Shown here in pieces: positions 49,601 through 63,500 of a stretch of DNA of 64,000 nucleotides (its first letter is position 1; the number at the start of each line of letters is the position of its first letter). This stretch comes from Haliclystus octoradiatus (lineage: Eukaryota; Cnidaria; Staurozoa; Stauromedusae; Haliclystidae): positions 15,499,936 to 15,563,935 of the forward strand of contig OU744448.1 of assembly GCA_916610825.1 (NCBI GenBank). Direction: 5' to 3'. Below the pieces are notes generated by a model. It ran no database searches. It was given only the letters and a program-made list of their open reading frames with translations, and was not told where the DNA came from. The position numbers and the translations under genes are program-made.

Positions 49601-52200
49601 AAAACAATGCTTAATTCCCAAGGTAATTCGAATTTGACAAAAACAACTCAAAATGACCAAAAACAATGCTTAATTCCCAAGGGAATTCGAATTTAACAAA
49701 AACAGCTCACAATGACCAAAAACAATGCTTAATTCCAAAGGGAATTCGAATTTGACAAAAACAGCTCAAAATGACCAAAAACAATGCTTAATTCCCAAGG
49801 GAATTCGAATTTGACAAAAACAACTTAAAATGACAAAATACAATGCTTAATTCCCAAGGGAATTCGAATTTGATAAAAACAGCTCAAAATGACCAAAAAA
49901 AATGCTTAATTCCAAAGGGAAATCGAATTTGACAAAAACAACTCAAAATAACCAAAAACAATGCTCAATTCTCAAGGGAATTCGAATTTAAGAAATACAG
50001 CTCAAAATGACCAAAAACAATGCTTAATTCCCAAGGGAATTCGAATTTGACAAAAACAGCTCAAATTGACCGAAAACAATGCTTAATTCCCAAGGTAATT
50101 CGAATTTGACAAAAACAACTCAAAATGACCAAAAACAATGCTTAATTCCCAAGGGAATTCGAATTTAACAAAAACAGCTCACAATGACCAAAAACAATGC
50201 TTAATTCCAAAGGGAATTCGAATTTGACAAAAACAGCTCAAAATGACCAAAAACAATGCTTAATTCCCAAGGGAACTCGAATTTGACAAACACAGCTCAA
50301 AATGACCAAAAACAATGTTTAATTCCCAAGGGAATTCGAATTTGACAAAAACAGCTCAAATTGACCGAAAACAATGCTTAATTCTCAAGGGAATTCGAAT
50401 TTGACAAAAACTTAAAATGACAAAATACAATGCTTAATTCCCAAGGGAATTCGAATTTGATAAAAACAGCTCAAAATGACCAAAAACAATGCTTAATTCC
50501 AAAGGGAAATCGAATTTGACAAAAACAACTCAAAATAACCAAAAACAATGCTTAATTCCCAAGGGAATTCGAATTTAACAAAAACAGCTCAAAATAACCA
50601 AAAACAATGCTTAATTTCCAAGGGAATTCTAATTTGATAAAAACAACTCAAAATGACCAAAAACAATGCTTAATTCCCAACAGAATTCGAATTTAACAAA
50701 AACAGCTCAAAATGACCAAAAACAATGCTTAATTCTCAAGGGAATTCGAATTTGACAAAAACAATTCAAAATGACCAAATACATTGCTTAATTCCCAAGG
50801 AAATTCGAATTTGATAAAAACAGCTCAAAATGACCAAAAACAATGCTTAAATCGCAAGGGAATTCGAATTTGACAAAAACAGCTCAAAATGACCAAAAAC
50901 AATGCTTAATTCCAAAGGGAATTCGAATTTGACAAAAACAATTCAAAATGACCAAATACATTGCTTAATTCCCAAGGGAATTCGAATTTGATAAAAACAG
51001 CTCAAAATGACCAAAAACAATGCTTAAATCGCAAGGGAATTCGAATTTGACAAAAACAGCTCAAAATGACCAAAAACAATGCTTAATTCCCAAGGGAATT
51101 CGAATTTGATAAAAACAGCTCAAAATAACCAAAAACAATGCTTAATTCCCAAGGGAATTCGAATTTGACAAAAACAACTCAAAATAACCAAAAACAATGC
51201 TTAATTCCCAAGGTAATTCGAATTTGACAAAAACAACTCAAAATGACCAAAAACAATGCTTAATTCCCAATGGAATTCGAGTTTAACAAAAACAGCTCAA
51301 AATGACCAAAAACAATGCTTAATTCCCAAGGGAATTCGAATTTGACAAAAACAGCTCAAATTGACCGAAAACAATGCTTAATTCCCAAGGGAATTCGAAT
51401 TTGACAAAAACAACTTAAAATGACAAAATACAATGCTTAATTCCCAAGGTAATTCGAATTTGACAAAAACAACTCAAAATGACCAAAAACAATGCTTAAT
51501 TCCAAAGGGAATTCGAATTTGACAAAAACAGCTCAAAATGACCAAAAACAATGCTTAATTCCCAAGGGAATTCGAATTTGACAAAAACAACTTAAAATGA
51601 CAAAATACAATGCTTAATTCCCAAGGGAATTCGAATTTGATAAAAACAGCTCAAAATGACCAAAAAAAATGCTTAATTCCAAAGGGAAATCGAATTTGAT
51701 AAAAACAACTCAAAATAACCAAAAACAATGCTCAATTCTCAAGGGAATTCGAATTTAAGAAATACAGCTCAAAATGACCAGAAACAATGCTTAATTCCCA
51801 AGGGAATTCGAATTTGACAAAAACAGCTCAAATTGACCGAAAACAATGCTTAATTCCCAAGGTAATTCGAATTTGACAAAAACAACTCAAAATGACCAAA
51901 AACAATGCTTAATTCCCAAGGGAATTCGAATTTAACAAAAACAGCTCACAATGACCAAAAACAATGCTTAATTCCAAAGGGAATTCGAATTTGACAAAAA
52001 CAGCTCAAAATGACCAAAAACAATGCTTAATTCCCAAGGGAACTCGAATTTGACAAACACAGCTCAAAATGACCAAAAACAATGTTTAATTCCCAAGGGA
52101 ATTCGAATTTGACAAAAACAGCTCAAATTGACCGAAAACAATGCTTAATTCTCAAGGGAATTCGAATTTGACAAAAACTTAAAATGACAAAATACAATGC
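46690..52200 (+). repeat. Blocks sharing a 3-bp deletion monomer (41, 22 and 30 monomers apart)
   Basis: A monomer with GACAAAAACTTAAAATGAC, lacking three bases relative to its parent type, occurs with TTAAAATGAC at 46701, 49117, 50412 and 52179. Intervals are 2416, 1295 and 1767 bp, each exactly 41, 22 or 30 x 59 minus 3. The surrounding order of variants is also shared. A single deletion event was therefore copied three times by block duplication. Confidence 0.9.
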
Positions 52201-55200
52201 TTAATTCCCAAGGGAATTCGAATTTGATAAAAACAGCTCAAAATGACCAAAAACAATGCTTAAATCCAAAGGGAAATCGAATTTGACAAAAACAACTCAA
52301 AATAACCAAAAACAATGCTTAATTCCCAAGGGAATTCGAATTTTACAAAAACAACTCAAAATAACCAAAAACAATGCTTAATTCCCAAGGTAATTCGAAT
52401 TTGACAAAAACAACTCAAAATGACCAAAAACAATGCTTAATTCCCAAGGGAATTCGAGTTTAACAAAAACAGCTCAAAATGACCAAAAACAATGCTTAAT
52501 TCCCAAGGGAATTCGAATTTGACAAAAACAACTTAAAATGACAAAATACAATGCTTAATTCCCAAGGGAATTCGAATTTGACAAAAACAGCTCAAATTGA
52601 CCGAAAACAATGCTTAATTCCCAAGGGAATTCGAATTTGACAAAAACAACTTAAAATGACAAAATACAATGCTTAATTCCCAAGGTAATTCGAATTTGAC
52701 AAAAACAACTCAAAATGACCAAAAACAATGCTTAATTCCCAAGGGAATTCGAATTTAACAAAAACAGCTCAAAATGACCAAAAACAATGCTTAATTCCAA
52801 AGGGAATTCGAATTTGACAAAAACAGCTCAAAATGACCAAAAACAATGCTTAATTCCCAAGGGAATTCGAATTTAACAAAAACAGCTCAAAATGACCAAA
52901 AACAATGCTTAATTCCCAAGGGAATTCGAATTTGACAAAAACAACTTAAAATGACAAAATACAATGCTTAATTCCCAAGGGAATTCGAATTTGACAAAAA
53001 CAGCTCAAAATGACCAAAAACAATGCTTAATTCCCAAGGGAATTCGAATTTGACAAAAACAACTTAAAATGACAAAATACAATGCTTAATTCCCAAGGGA
53101 ATTCGAATTTGATAAAAACAGCTCAAAATAACCAAAAACAATGCTTAATTCGCAAGGGAAATTGAATTTGACAAAAACAGCTCAAAATGACCAAAAACAA
53201 TGCTCAATTCCCAAGGGAATTCGAATTTAAGAAAAACAGCTCAAAATGACCAAAAACAATGCTTAATTCCCAAGGGAATTCGAATTTGACAAAAACAGCT
53301 CAAAATGACCAAAAACAATGCTTAATTCCCAAGGGAATTCGAATTTGAAGAAAACAGCTCAAATTGACCGAAAACAATGCTTAATTCCCAAGGGAATTCG
53401 AATTTGACAAAAACAACTTAAAATGACAAAATACAATGCTTACTTCCCAAGGGAATTCGAATTTGACAAAAACAGCTCAAAATGACAAAAAACAATGCTT
53501 AATTCCAAAGGGAATTCGGAAATAACAAAAACAGCTCAAAATGACCAAAAACAATGCTTAATTCCCAAGGGAATTCGAATTTGACAAAAACAACTTAAAA
53601 TGACAAAAGACAATGCTTAATTCCCAAGGGAATTCGAATTTGACAAAAACAGCTCAAAATGACCAAAAACAATGCTTAATTCCCAAGGGAATTCGAATTT
53701 GACAAAAACAGCTCAAAATGACCAAAAACAATGCTTAATTCCCAAGGGAACTCGAATTTGACAAACACAGCTCAAAATGACCAAAAACAATGTTTAATTC
53801 CCAAGGGAATTCGAATTTGACAAAAACAGCTCAAATTGACCGAAAACAATGCTTAATTCCCAAGGGAATTCGAATTTGACAAAAACAACTCAAAATAACA
53901 AAAAACAATGCTTAATTCCCAAGGTAATTCGAATTTGACAAAAACAACTCAAAATGACCAAAAACAATGCTTAATTCCCAAGGGAATTCGAATTTAACAA
54001 AAACAGCTCAAAATGACCAAAAACAATGCTTAATTCCAAAGGGAATTCGAATTTGACAAAAGCAGCTCAAAATGACCAAAAACAATGCTTAATTCCCAAG
54101 GGAACTCGAATTTGACAAACACAGCTCAAAATGACCAAAAATAATGTTTAATTCCCAAGGGAATTCGAATTTGACAAAAACAGCTCAAATTGACCGAAAA
54201 CAATGCTTAATTCCCAAGGGAATTCGAATTTGACAAAAACAACTTAAAATGACAAAATACAATGCTTAATTCCCAAGGCAATTCGAATTTGATAAAAACA
54301 GCTCAAAATAACCAAAAACAATGCTTAATTCCCAAGGGAAATTGAATTTGACAAAAAAGCTCAAAATGACCAAAAACAATGCTCAATTCTCAAGGGAATT
54401 CGAATTTAAGAAAAACAACTCAAAATGACCAAAAACAATGCTTAATTCCCAAGGGAATTCGAATTTAACAAAAACAGCTCAAAATGACCAAAAACAATGC
54501 TTAATTCCAAAGGGAATTCGAATTTGACAAAAACAGCTCAAAATGACCAAAAACAATGCTTAATTCCCAAGGGAACTCGAATTTGACAAACACAGCTCAA
54601 AATGACCAAAAACAATGTTTAATTCCCAAGGGAATTCGAATTTGACAAAAACAGCTCAAATTGACCGAAAACAATGCTTAATTCCCAAGGGAATTCGAAT
54701 TTGACAAAAACAACTTAAAATGACAAAATACAATGCTTAATTCCCAAGGGAATTCGAATTTGATAAAAACAGCTCAAAATAACCAAAAACAATGCTTAAT
54801 TCCCAAGGGAAATTGAATTTGACAAAAAAGCTCAAAATGACCAAAAACAATGCTCAATTCTCAAGGGAATTCGAATTTAAGAAAAACAACTCAAAATGAC
54901 CAAAAACAATGCTTAATTCCCAAGGGAATTCGAATTTAACAAAAACAGCTCAAAATGACCAAAAACAATGCTTAATTCCAAAGGGAATTCGAATTTGACA
55001 AAAACAGCTCAAAATGACCAAAAACAATGCTTAATTCCCAAGGGAACTCGAATTTGACAAACACAGCTCAAAATGACCAAAAACAATGTTTAATTCCCAA
55101 GGGAATTCGAATTTGACAAAAACAGCTCAAATTGACCGAAAACAATGCTTAATTCCCAAGGGAATTCGAATTTGACAAAAACAACTTAAAATGACAAAAT

Positions 55201-55449
55201 ACAATGCTTAATTCCCAAGGGAATTCGAATTTGATAAAAACAGCTCAAAATAACCAAAAACAATGCTTAATTCCCAAGGGAAATTGAATTTGACAAAAAA
55301 GCTCAAAATGACCAAAAACAATGCTCAATTCTCAAGGGAATTCGAATTTAAGAAAAACAGCTCAAAATGACCAAAAACAATGCTTAATTCCCAAGGGAAT
55401 TCAAATTTGACAAAAACAGCTCAAAATGACCAAAAACAATGCTTAATTC

Positions 55450-56450
55450 CCAAGGGAATTCGAATTTGACAAAAACAGCTCAAATTGACCGAAAACAATG
55501 CTTAATTCCCAAGGGAATTCGAATTTGATAAAAACAGCTCAAAATGACCAAAAACCATGCTTAATTCCCAAGGGAATTCGAATTTGACAAAAACAGCTCA
55601 AATTGACCGAAAACAATGCTTAATTCCCAAGGGAATTCGAATTTGACAAAAACAACTTAAAATGACAAAATACAATGCTTAATTCCCAAGGGAATTCGAA
55701 TTTGACAAAAACAGCTCAAAATGACAAAAAACAATGCTTAATTCCAAAGGGAATTCGGAATTAACAAAAACAGCTCAAAATGACCAAAAACAATGCTTAA
55801 TTCCCAAGGGAATTCGAATTTGACAAAAACAACTTAAAATGACAAAATACAATGCTTAATACCCAAGGGAATTCGAATTTGACAAAAACAGCTCAAAATG
55901 ACCAAAAACAATGCATAATTCCCAAGGGAATTCGAATTTGACAAAAACAGCTCAAAATGACCAAAAACAATGCTTAATTCCCAAGGGAACTCGAATTTGA
56001 CAAACACAGCTCAAAATGACCAAAAACAATGTTTAATTCCCAAGGGAATTCGAATTTGACAAAAACAGCTCAAATTGACCGAAAACAATGCTTAATTCCC
56101 AAGGGAATTCGAATTTGATAAAAACAGCTCAAAATGACCAAAAACCATGCTTAATTCCCAAGGGAATTCGAATTTGACAAAAACAGCTCAAATTGACCGA
56201 AAACAATGCTTAATTCCCAAGGGAATTCGAATTTGACAAAAACAACTTAAAATGACAAAATACAATGCTTAATTCCCAAGGGAATTCGAATTTGACAAAA
56301 ACAGCTCAAAATGACAAAAAACAATGCTTAATTCCAAAGGGAATTCGGAATTAACAAAAACAGCTCAAAATGACCAAAAACAATGCTTAATTCCCAAGGG
56401 AATTCGAATTTGACAAAAACAACTTAAAATGACAAAATACAATGCTTAAT
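55450..56450 (+). repeat. Tandem 10-monomer (590-bp) duplication
   Basis: AAAACCATGC, unique to this stretch, occurs at 55551 and 56141, exactly 10 x 59 bp apart. The block starts near 55450 and the second copy near 56040. The copies diverge after about 56460, where the second continues into a GATAAAAACAG-type monomer. Confidence 0.88.
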
Positions 56451-58929
56451 TCCCAAGGGAATTCGAATTTGATAAAAACAGCTCAAAATAACCAAAAACA
56501 ATGCTTAATTCCCAAGGGAAATTGAATTTGACAAAAAAGCTCAAAATGACCAAAAACAATGCTCAATTCTCAAGGGAATTCGAATTTAAGAAAAACAGCT
56601 CAAAATGACCAAAAACAATGCTTAATTCCCAAGGGAATTCGAATTTGACAAAAACAGCTCAAATTGACCGAAAACAATGCTTAATTCCCAAGGGAATTCG
56701 AATTTGACAAAAACAACTTAAAATGACAAAATACAATGCTTAATTCCCAAGGGAATTCGAATTTGACAAAAACAGCTCAAAATGACAAAAAACAATGCTT
56801 AATTCCAAAGGGAATTCGGAATTAACAAAAACAGCTCAAAATGACCAAAAACAATGCTTAATTCCCAAGGGAATTCGAATTTGACAAAAACAGCTCAAAA
56901 TGACCAAAAACAATGCTTAATTCCCAAGGGAACTCGAATTTGACAAACACAGCTCAAAATGACCAAAAACAATGTTTAATTCCCAAGGGAATTCAAATTT
57001 GACAAAAACAGCTCAAATTGACCGAAAACAATGCTTAATTCCCAAGGGAATTCGAATTTGATAAAAACAGCTCAAAATGACCAAAAACAATGCTTAATTC
57101 CCAAGGGAATTCGAATTTGACAAAAACAGCTCAAATTGACCGAAAACAATGCTTAATTCCCAAGGGAATTCGAATTTGACAAAAACAACTTAAAATGACA
57201 AAATACAATGCTTAATTCCCAAGGGAATTCGAATTTGACAAAAAAAGCTCAAAATGACAAAAAACAATGCTTAATTCCAAAGGGAATTCGGAATTAACAA
57301 AAACAGCTCAAAATGACCAAAAACAATGCTTAATTCCCAAGGGAATTCGAATTTGACAAAAACAACTTAAAATGACAAAATACAATGCTTAATTCCCAAG
57401 GGAATTCGAATTTGACAAAAACAGCTCAAAATGACCAAAAACAATGCTTAATTCCCAAGGGAATTCGAATTTGACAAAAACAGCTCAAAATGACCAAAAA
57501 CAATGCTTAATTCCCAAGGGAACTCGAATTTGACAAACACAGCTCAAAATGACCAAAAACAATGTTTAATTCCCAAGGGAATTCGAATTTGACAAAAACA
57601 GCTCAAATTGACCGAAAACAATGCTTAATTCCCAAGGGAATTCGAATTTGACAAAAATAACTTAAAATGACAAAATACAATGCTTAATTCCCAAGGGAAT
57701 TCGAATTTGACAAAAACAGCTCAAAATGACCAAAAACAATGCTTAATTCCCAAGGGAATTCGAATTTGATAAAAACAGCTCAAAATAACCAAAAACAATG
57801 CTTAATTCCCAAGGGAAATTGAATTTGACAAAAACAGCTCAAAATGACCAAAAACAATGCTCAATTGTCAAGGGAATTCGAATTTAAGAAAAACAGCTCA
57901 AAATGACCAAAAACAATGCTTAATTCCCATGGGAATTCGAATTTGACAAAAACAGCTCAAAATGACCAAAAACAATGCTTAATTCCCAAGGGAATTCGAA
58001 TTTGATAAAAACAGCTCAAATTAACCAAAAACAATGCTTAATTCCCAAGGGAAATTGAATTTGACAAAAACAGCTCAAAATGATTAAAAACAATGCTTAA
58101 TTCCCAAGGGAATTCGAATTTGACAAAACAGCTCAAATTGACCGAAAACAATGCTTAATTCCCAAGGGAATTCGAATTTGACAAAAACAACTTAAAATGA
58201 CAAAATACAATGCTTAATTCCCAAGGGAATTCGAATTTGACAAAAACAGCTCAAAATGACAAAAAACAATGCTTAATTCCAAAGGGAATTCGGAATTAAC
58301 AAAAACAGCTCAAAATGACCAAAAACAATGCTTAATTCCCAAGGGAATTCGAATTTGACAAAAACAACTTAAAATGACAAAATACAATGCTTAATACCCA
58401 AGGGAATTCGAATTTGACAAAAACAGCTCAAAATGACCAAAAACAATGCTTAATTCCCAAGGGAATTCGAATTTGACAAAAACAGCTCAAAATGACCAAA
58501 AACAATGCTTAATTCCCAAGGGAACTCGAATTTGACAAACACAGCTCAAAATGACCAAAAACAATGTTTAATTCCCAAGGGAATTCGAATTTGACAAAAA
58601 CAGCTCAAATTGACCGAAAACAATGCTTAATTCCCAAGGGAATTCGAATTTGATAAAAACAGCTCAAAATGACCAAAAACAATGCTTAATTCCCAAGGGA
58701 ATTCGAATTTGACAAAAACAGCTCAAATTGACCGAAAACAATGCTTAATTCCCAAGGGAATTCGAATTTGACAAAAACAACTTAAAATGACAAAATACAA
58801 TGCTTAATTCCCAAGGGAATTCGAATTTGACAAAAACAGCTCAAAATGACAAAAAACAATGCTTAATTCCAAAGGGAATTCGGAATTAACAAAAACAGCT
58901 CAAAATGACCAAAAACAATGCTTAATTCC

Positions 58930-59990
58930 CAAGGGAATTCGAATTTGACAAAAACAACTTAAAATGACAAAATACAATGCTTAATTCCCAAGGGAATTCG
59001 AATTTGATAAAAACAGCTCAAAATAACCAAAAACAATGCTCAATTCCCAAGGGAAATTGAATTTGACAAAAAAGCTCAAAATGACCAAAAACAATGCTCA
59101 ATTCTCAAGGGAATTCGAATTTAAGAAAAACAGCTCAAAATGAACAAAAACAATGCTTAATTCCCAAGGGAATTCGAATTTGACAAAAACAGCTCAAAAT
59201 GACCAAAAACAATGCTTAATTCCCAAGGGAATTCGAATTTGACAAAAACAGCTCAAATTGACCGAAAACAATGCTTAAATCCCAAGGGAATTCGAATTTG
59301 ACAAAAACAACTTAAAATGACAAAATACAATGCTTAATTCCCAAGGGAATTCGAATTTGACAAAAACAGCTCAAAATGACAAAAAACAATGCTTAATTCC
59401 AAAGGGAATTCGGAATTAACAAAAACAGCTCAAAATGACCAAAAACAATGCTTAATTCCCAAGGGAATTCGAATTTGACAAAAACAACTTAAAATGACAA
59501 AATACAATGCTTAATTCCCAAGGGAATTCGAATTTGATAAAAATTGCTCAAAAAAACCAAAAACAATGCTTAATTCCCAAGGGAAATTGAATTTGACAAA
59601 AAAGCTCAAAATGACCAAAAACAATGCTCAATTCTCAAGGGAATTCGAATTTAAGAAAAACAGCTCAAAATGAACAAAAACAATGCTTAATTCCCAAGGG
59701 AATTCGAATTTGACAAAAACAGCTCAAAATGACCAAAAACAATGCTTAATTCCCAAGGGAATTCGAATTTGACAAAAACAGCTCAAATTGACCGAAAACA
59801 ATGCTTAATTCCCAAGGGAATTCGAATTTGACAAAAACAACTTAAAATGACAAAATACAATGCTTAATTCCCAAGGGAATTCGAATTTGACAAAAACAGC
59901 TCAAAATGACAAAAAACAATGCTTAATTCCAAAGGGAATTCGGAATTAACAAAAACAGCTCAAAATGACCAAAAACAATGCTTAATTCCC
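58930..59990 (+). repeat. Tandem 9-monomer (530-bp) duplication
   Basis: The marker TGAACAAAAACAATG occurs at 59141 and 59671, 530 bp apart (9 x 59 minus 1, the lost base being in a GACAAAAAAGCTC monomer present in each copy). One copy carries a private AAATTGCTCAAAAAAACC variant near 59540. Confidence 0.85.
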
Positions 59991-60599
59991 AAGGGAATTC
60001 GAATTTGACAATAACAACTTAAAATGACAAAATACAATGCTTAATACCCAAGGGAATTCGAATTTGACAAAAACAGCTCAAAATGACCAAAAACAATGCT
60101 TAATTCCCAAGGGAATTCGAATTTGACAAAAACAGCTCAAAATGACCAAAAACAATGTTTAATTCCCAAGGGAATTCGAATTTGACAAAAACAACTTAAA
60201 ATGACAAAATACAATGCTTAATTCCCAAGGGAATTCGAATTTGACAAAAACAGCTCAAAATGACCAAAAACAATGCTTAATTCCCAAGGGAACTCGAATT
60301 TGACAAACACAGCTCAAAATGACCAAAAACAATGTTTAATTCCCAAGGGAATTCGAATTTGACAAAAACAGCTCAAATTGACCGAAAACAATGCTTAATT
60401 CCCAAGGGAATTCGAATTTGACAAACACAGCTCAAAATGACCAAAAACAATGTTTAATTCCCAAGGGAATTCGAATTTGACAAAAACAGCTCAAATTGAC
60501 CGAAAACAATGCTTAATTCCCAAGGGAATTCGAATTTGACAGAAACAACTTAAAATGACAAAATACAATGCTTAATTCCCAAGGGGATTCGAATTTGAC

Positions 60600-63500
60600 A
60601 AAAACAGCTCAAAATGACCAAAAACAATGCTTAATTCCCAAGGGAATTCGAATTTGATAAAAACAGCTCAAAATAACCAAAAACAATGCTTAATTCCCAA
60701 GGGAAATTGAATTTGACAAAAACAGCTCAAAATGACCAAAAACAATGCTCAATTCTCAAGGGAATTCGAATTTAAGAAAAACAGCTCAAAATGACCAAAA
60801 ACAATGCTTAATTCCCATGGGAATTCGAATTTGACAAAAACAGCTCAAAATGACCAAAAACAATGCTTAATTCCCAAGGGAATTCGAATTTGATAAAAAC
60901 AGCTCAAATTAACCAAAAACAATGCTTAATTCCCAAGGGAAATTGAATTTGACAAAAACAGCTCAAAATGACCAAAAACAATGCTCAATTCTCAAGGGAA
61001 TTCGAATTGAAGAAAAACAGCTCAAAATGACCAAAAACAATGCTTAATTCCCAAGGGATTTCGAATTTGACAAAAACAGCTCAAAATGACCAAAAACAAT
61101 GCTTAATTCCCAAGGGAATTCGAATTTGACAAAAACAGCTCAAATTGACCGAAAACAATGCTTAATTCCCAAGGGAATTCGAATTTGACAAAAACAACTT
61201 AAAATGACAAAATACAATGCTTAATTCCCAAGGGAATTCGAATTTGACAAAAACAGCTCAAAATGACAAAAAACAATGCTTAATTCCAAAGGGAATTCGG
61301 AATTAACAAAAACAGCTCAAAATGACCAAAAACAATGCTTAATTCCCAAGGGAATTCGAATTTGACAAAAACAACTTAAATTGACAAAATACAATGCTTA
61401 ATTCCCAAGGGAATTCGAATTTGACAAAAACAGCTCAAAATGACCAAAAAAAATGCTTAATTCCCAAGGGAATTCGAATTTGACAAAAACAGCTCAAAAT
61501 GACCAAAAACAATGCTTAATTCCCAAGGGAACTCGAATTTGACAAACACAGCTCAAAATGACCAAAAACAATGTTTAATTCCCAAGGGAATTCGAATTTG
61601 ATAAAAACAGCTCAAAATGACCAAAAACAATGCTTAGTTCTCAAGGTAATTCGAATTTGACAAAAACAATTCAAAATGACCAAATACATTGCTTAATTCC
61701 CAAGGGAATTCGAATTTGATAAAAACAGCTCAAAATGACCAAAAACAATGCTTAATTCCAAAGGGAAATCGAATTTGACAAAAACAACTCAAAATAACCA
61801 AAAACAATGCTCAATTCTCAAGGGAATTCGAATTTAAGAAAAACAGCTCAAAATGACCAAAAACAATGCTTAATTCCCAAGGGAATTCGAATTTGACAAA
61901 AACAGCTCAAAATGACCAAAAACAATGCTTAATTCCCAAGGGAATTCGAATTTGACAAAAACAGCTCAAATTGACCGAAAACAATGCTTAATTCCCAAGG
62001 GAATTCGAATTTGACAAAAACAACTTAAAATGACAAAATACAATGCTTAATTCCCAAGGGAATTCGAATTTGACAAAAACAGCTCAAAATGACAAAAAAC
62101 AATGCTCAATTCTCAAGGGAATTCGAATTGAAGAAAAACAGCTCAAAATGACCAAAAACAATGCTTAATTCCCAAGGGATTTCGAATTTGACAAAAACAG
62201 CTCAAAATGACCAAAAACAATGCTTAATTCCCAAGGGAATTCGAATTTGACAAAAACAGCTCAAATTGACCGAAAACAATGCTTAATTCCCAAGGGAATT
62301 CGAATTTGACAAAAACAACTTAAAATGACAAAATACAATGCTTAATTCCCAAGGGAATTCAAATTTGACAAAAACAGCTCAAAATGACAAAAAACAATGC
62401 TTAATTCCAAAGGGAATTCGGAATTAACAAAAACAGCTCAAAATGACCAAAAACAATGCTTAATTCCCAAGGGAATTCGAATTTGACAAAAACAACTTAA
62501 AATGACAAAATACAATGCTTAATTCCCAAGGGAATTCGAATTTGACAAAAACAGCTCAAAATGACCAAAAAAAATGCTTAATTCCCAAGGGAATTCGAAT
62601 TTGACAAAAACAGCTCAAAATGACCAAAAACAATGCTTAATTCCCAAGGGAACTCGAATTTGACAAACACAGCTCAAAATGACCAAAAACAATGTTTAAT
62701 TCCCAAGGGAATTCGAATTTGACAAAAACAGCTCAAAATGACCAAAAAAAATGCTTAATTCCCAAGGGAATTCGAATTTGATAAAAACAGCTCAAAATGA
62801 CCAAAAAAAATGCTTAGTTCTCAAGGGAATTCGAATTTGACAAAAACAATTCAAAATGACCAAATACATTGCTTAATTCCCAAGGGAATTCGAATTTGAT
62901 AAAAACAGCTCAAAATGACCAAAAACAATGCTTAATTCCAAAGGGAAATCGAATTTGACAAAAACAACTCAAAATAACCAAAAACAATGCTCAATTCTCA
63001 AGGGAATTCGAATTTAAGAAAAACAGCTCAAAATGACCAAAAACAATGCTTAATTCCCAAGGGAATTCGAATTTGACAAAAACAGCTCAAAATGACCAAA
63101 AACAATGCTTAATTCCCAAGGGAATTCGAATTTGACAAAAACAGCTCAAATTGACCGAAAACAATGCTTAATTCCCAAGGGAATTCGAATTTGACAAAAA
63201 CAACTTAAAATGACAAAATACAATGCTTAATTCCCAAGGGAATTCGAATTTGACAAAAACAGCTCAAAATGACAAAAAACAATGCTTAATTCCAAAGGGA
63301 ATTCGGAATTAACAAAAACAGCTCAAAATGACCAAAAACAATGCTTAATTCCCAAGGGAATTCGAATTTGACAAAAACAACTTAAAATGACAAAATACAA
63401 TGCTTAATTCCCAAGGGAATTCGAATTTGACAAAAACAGCTCAAAATGACCAAAAAAAATGCTTAATTCCCAAGGGAATTCGAATTTGACAAAAACAGCT

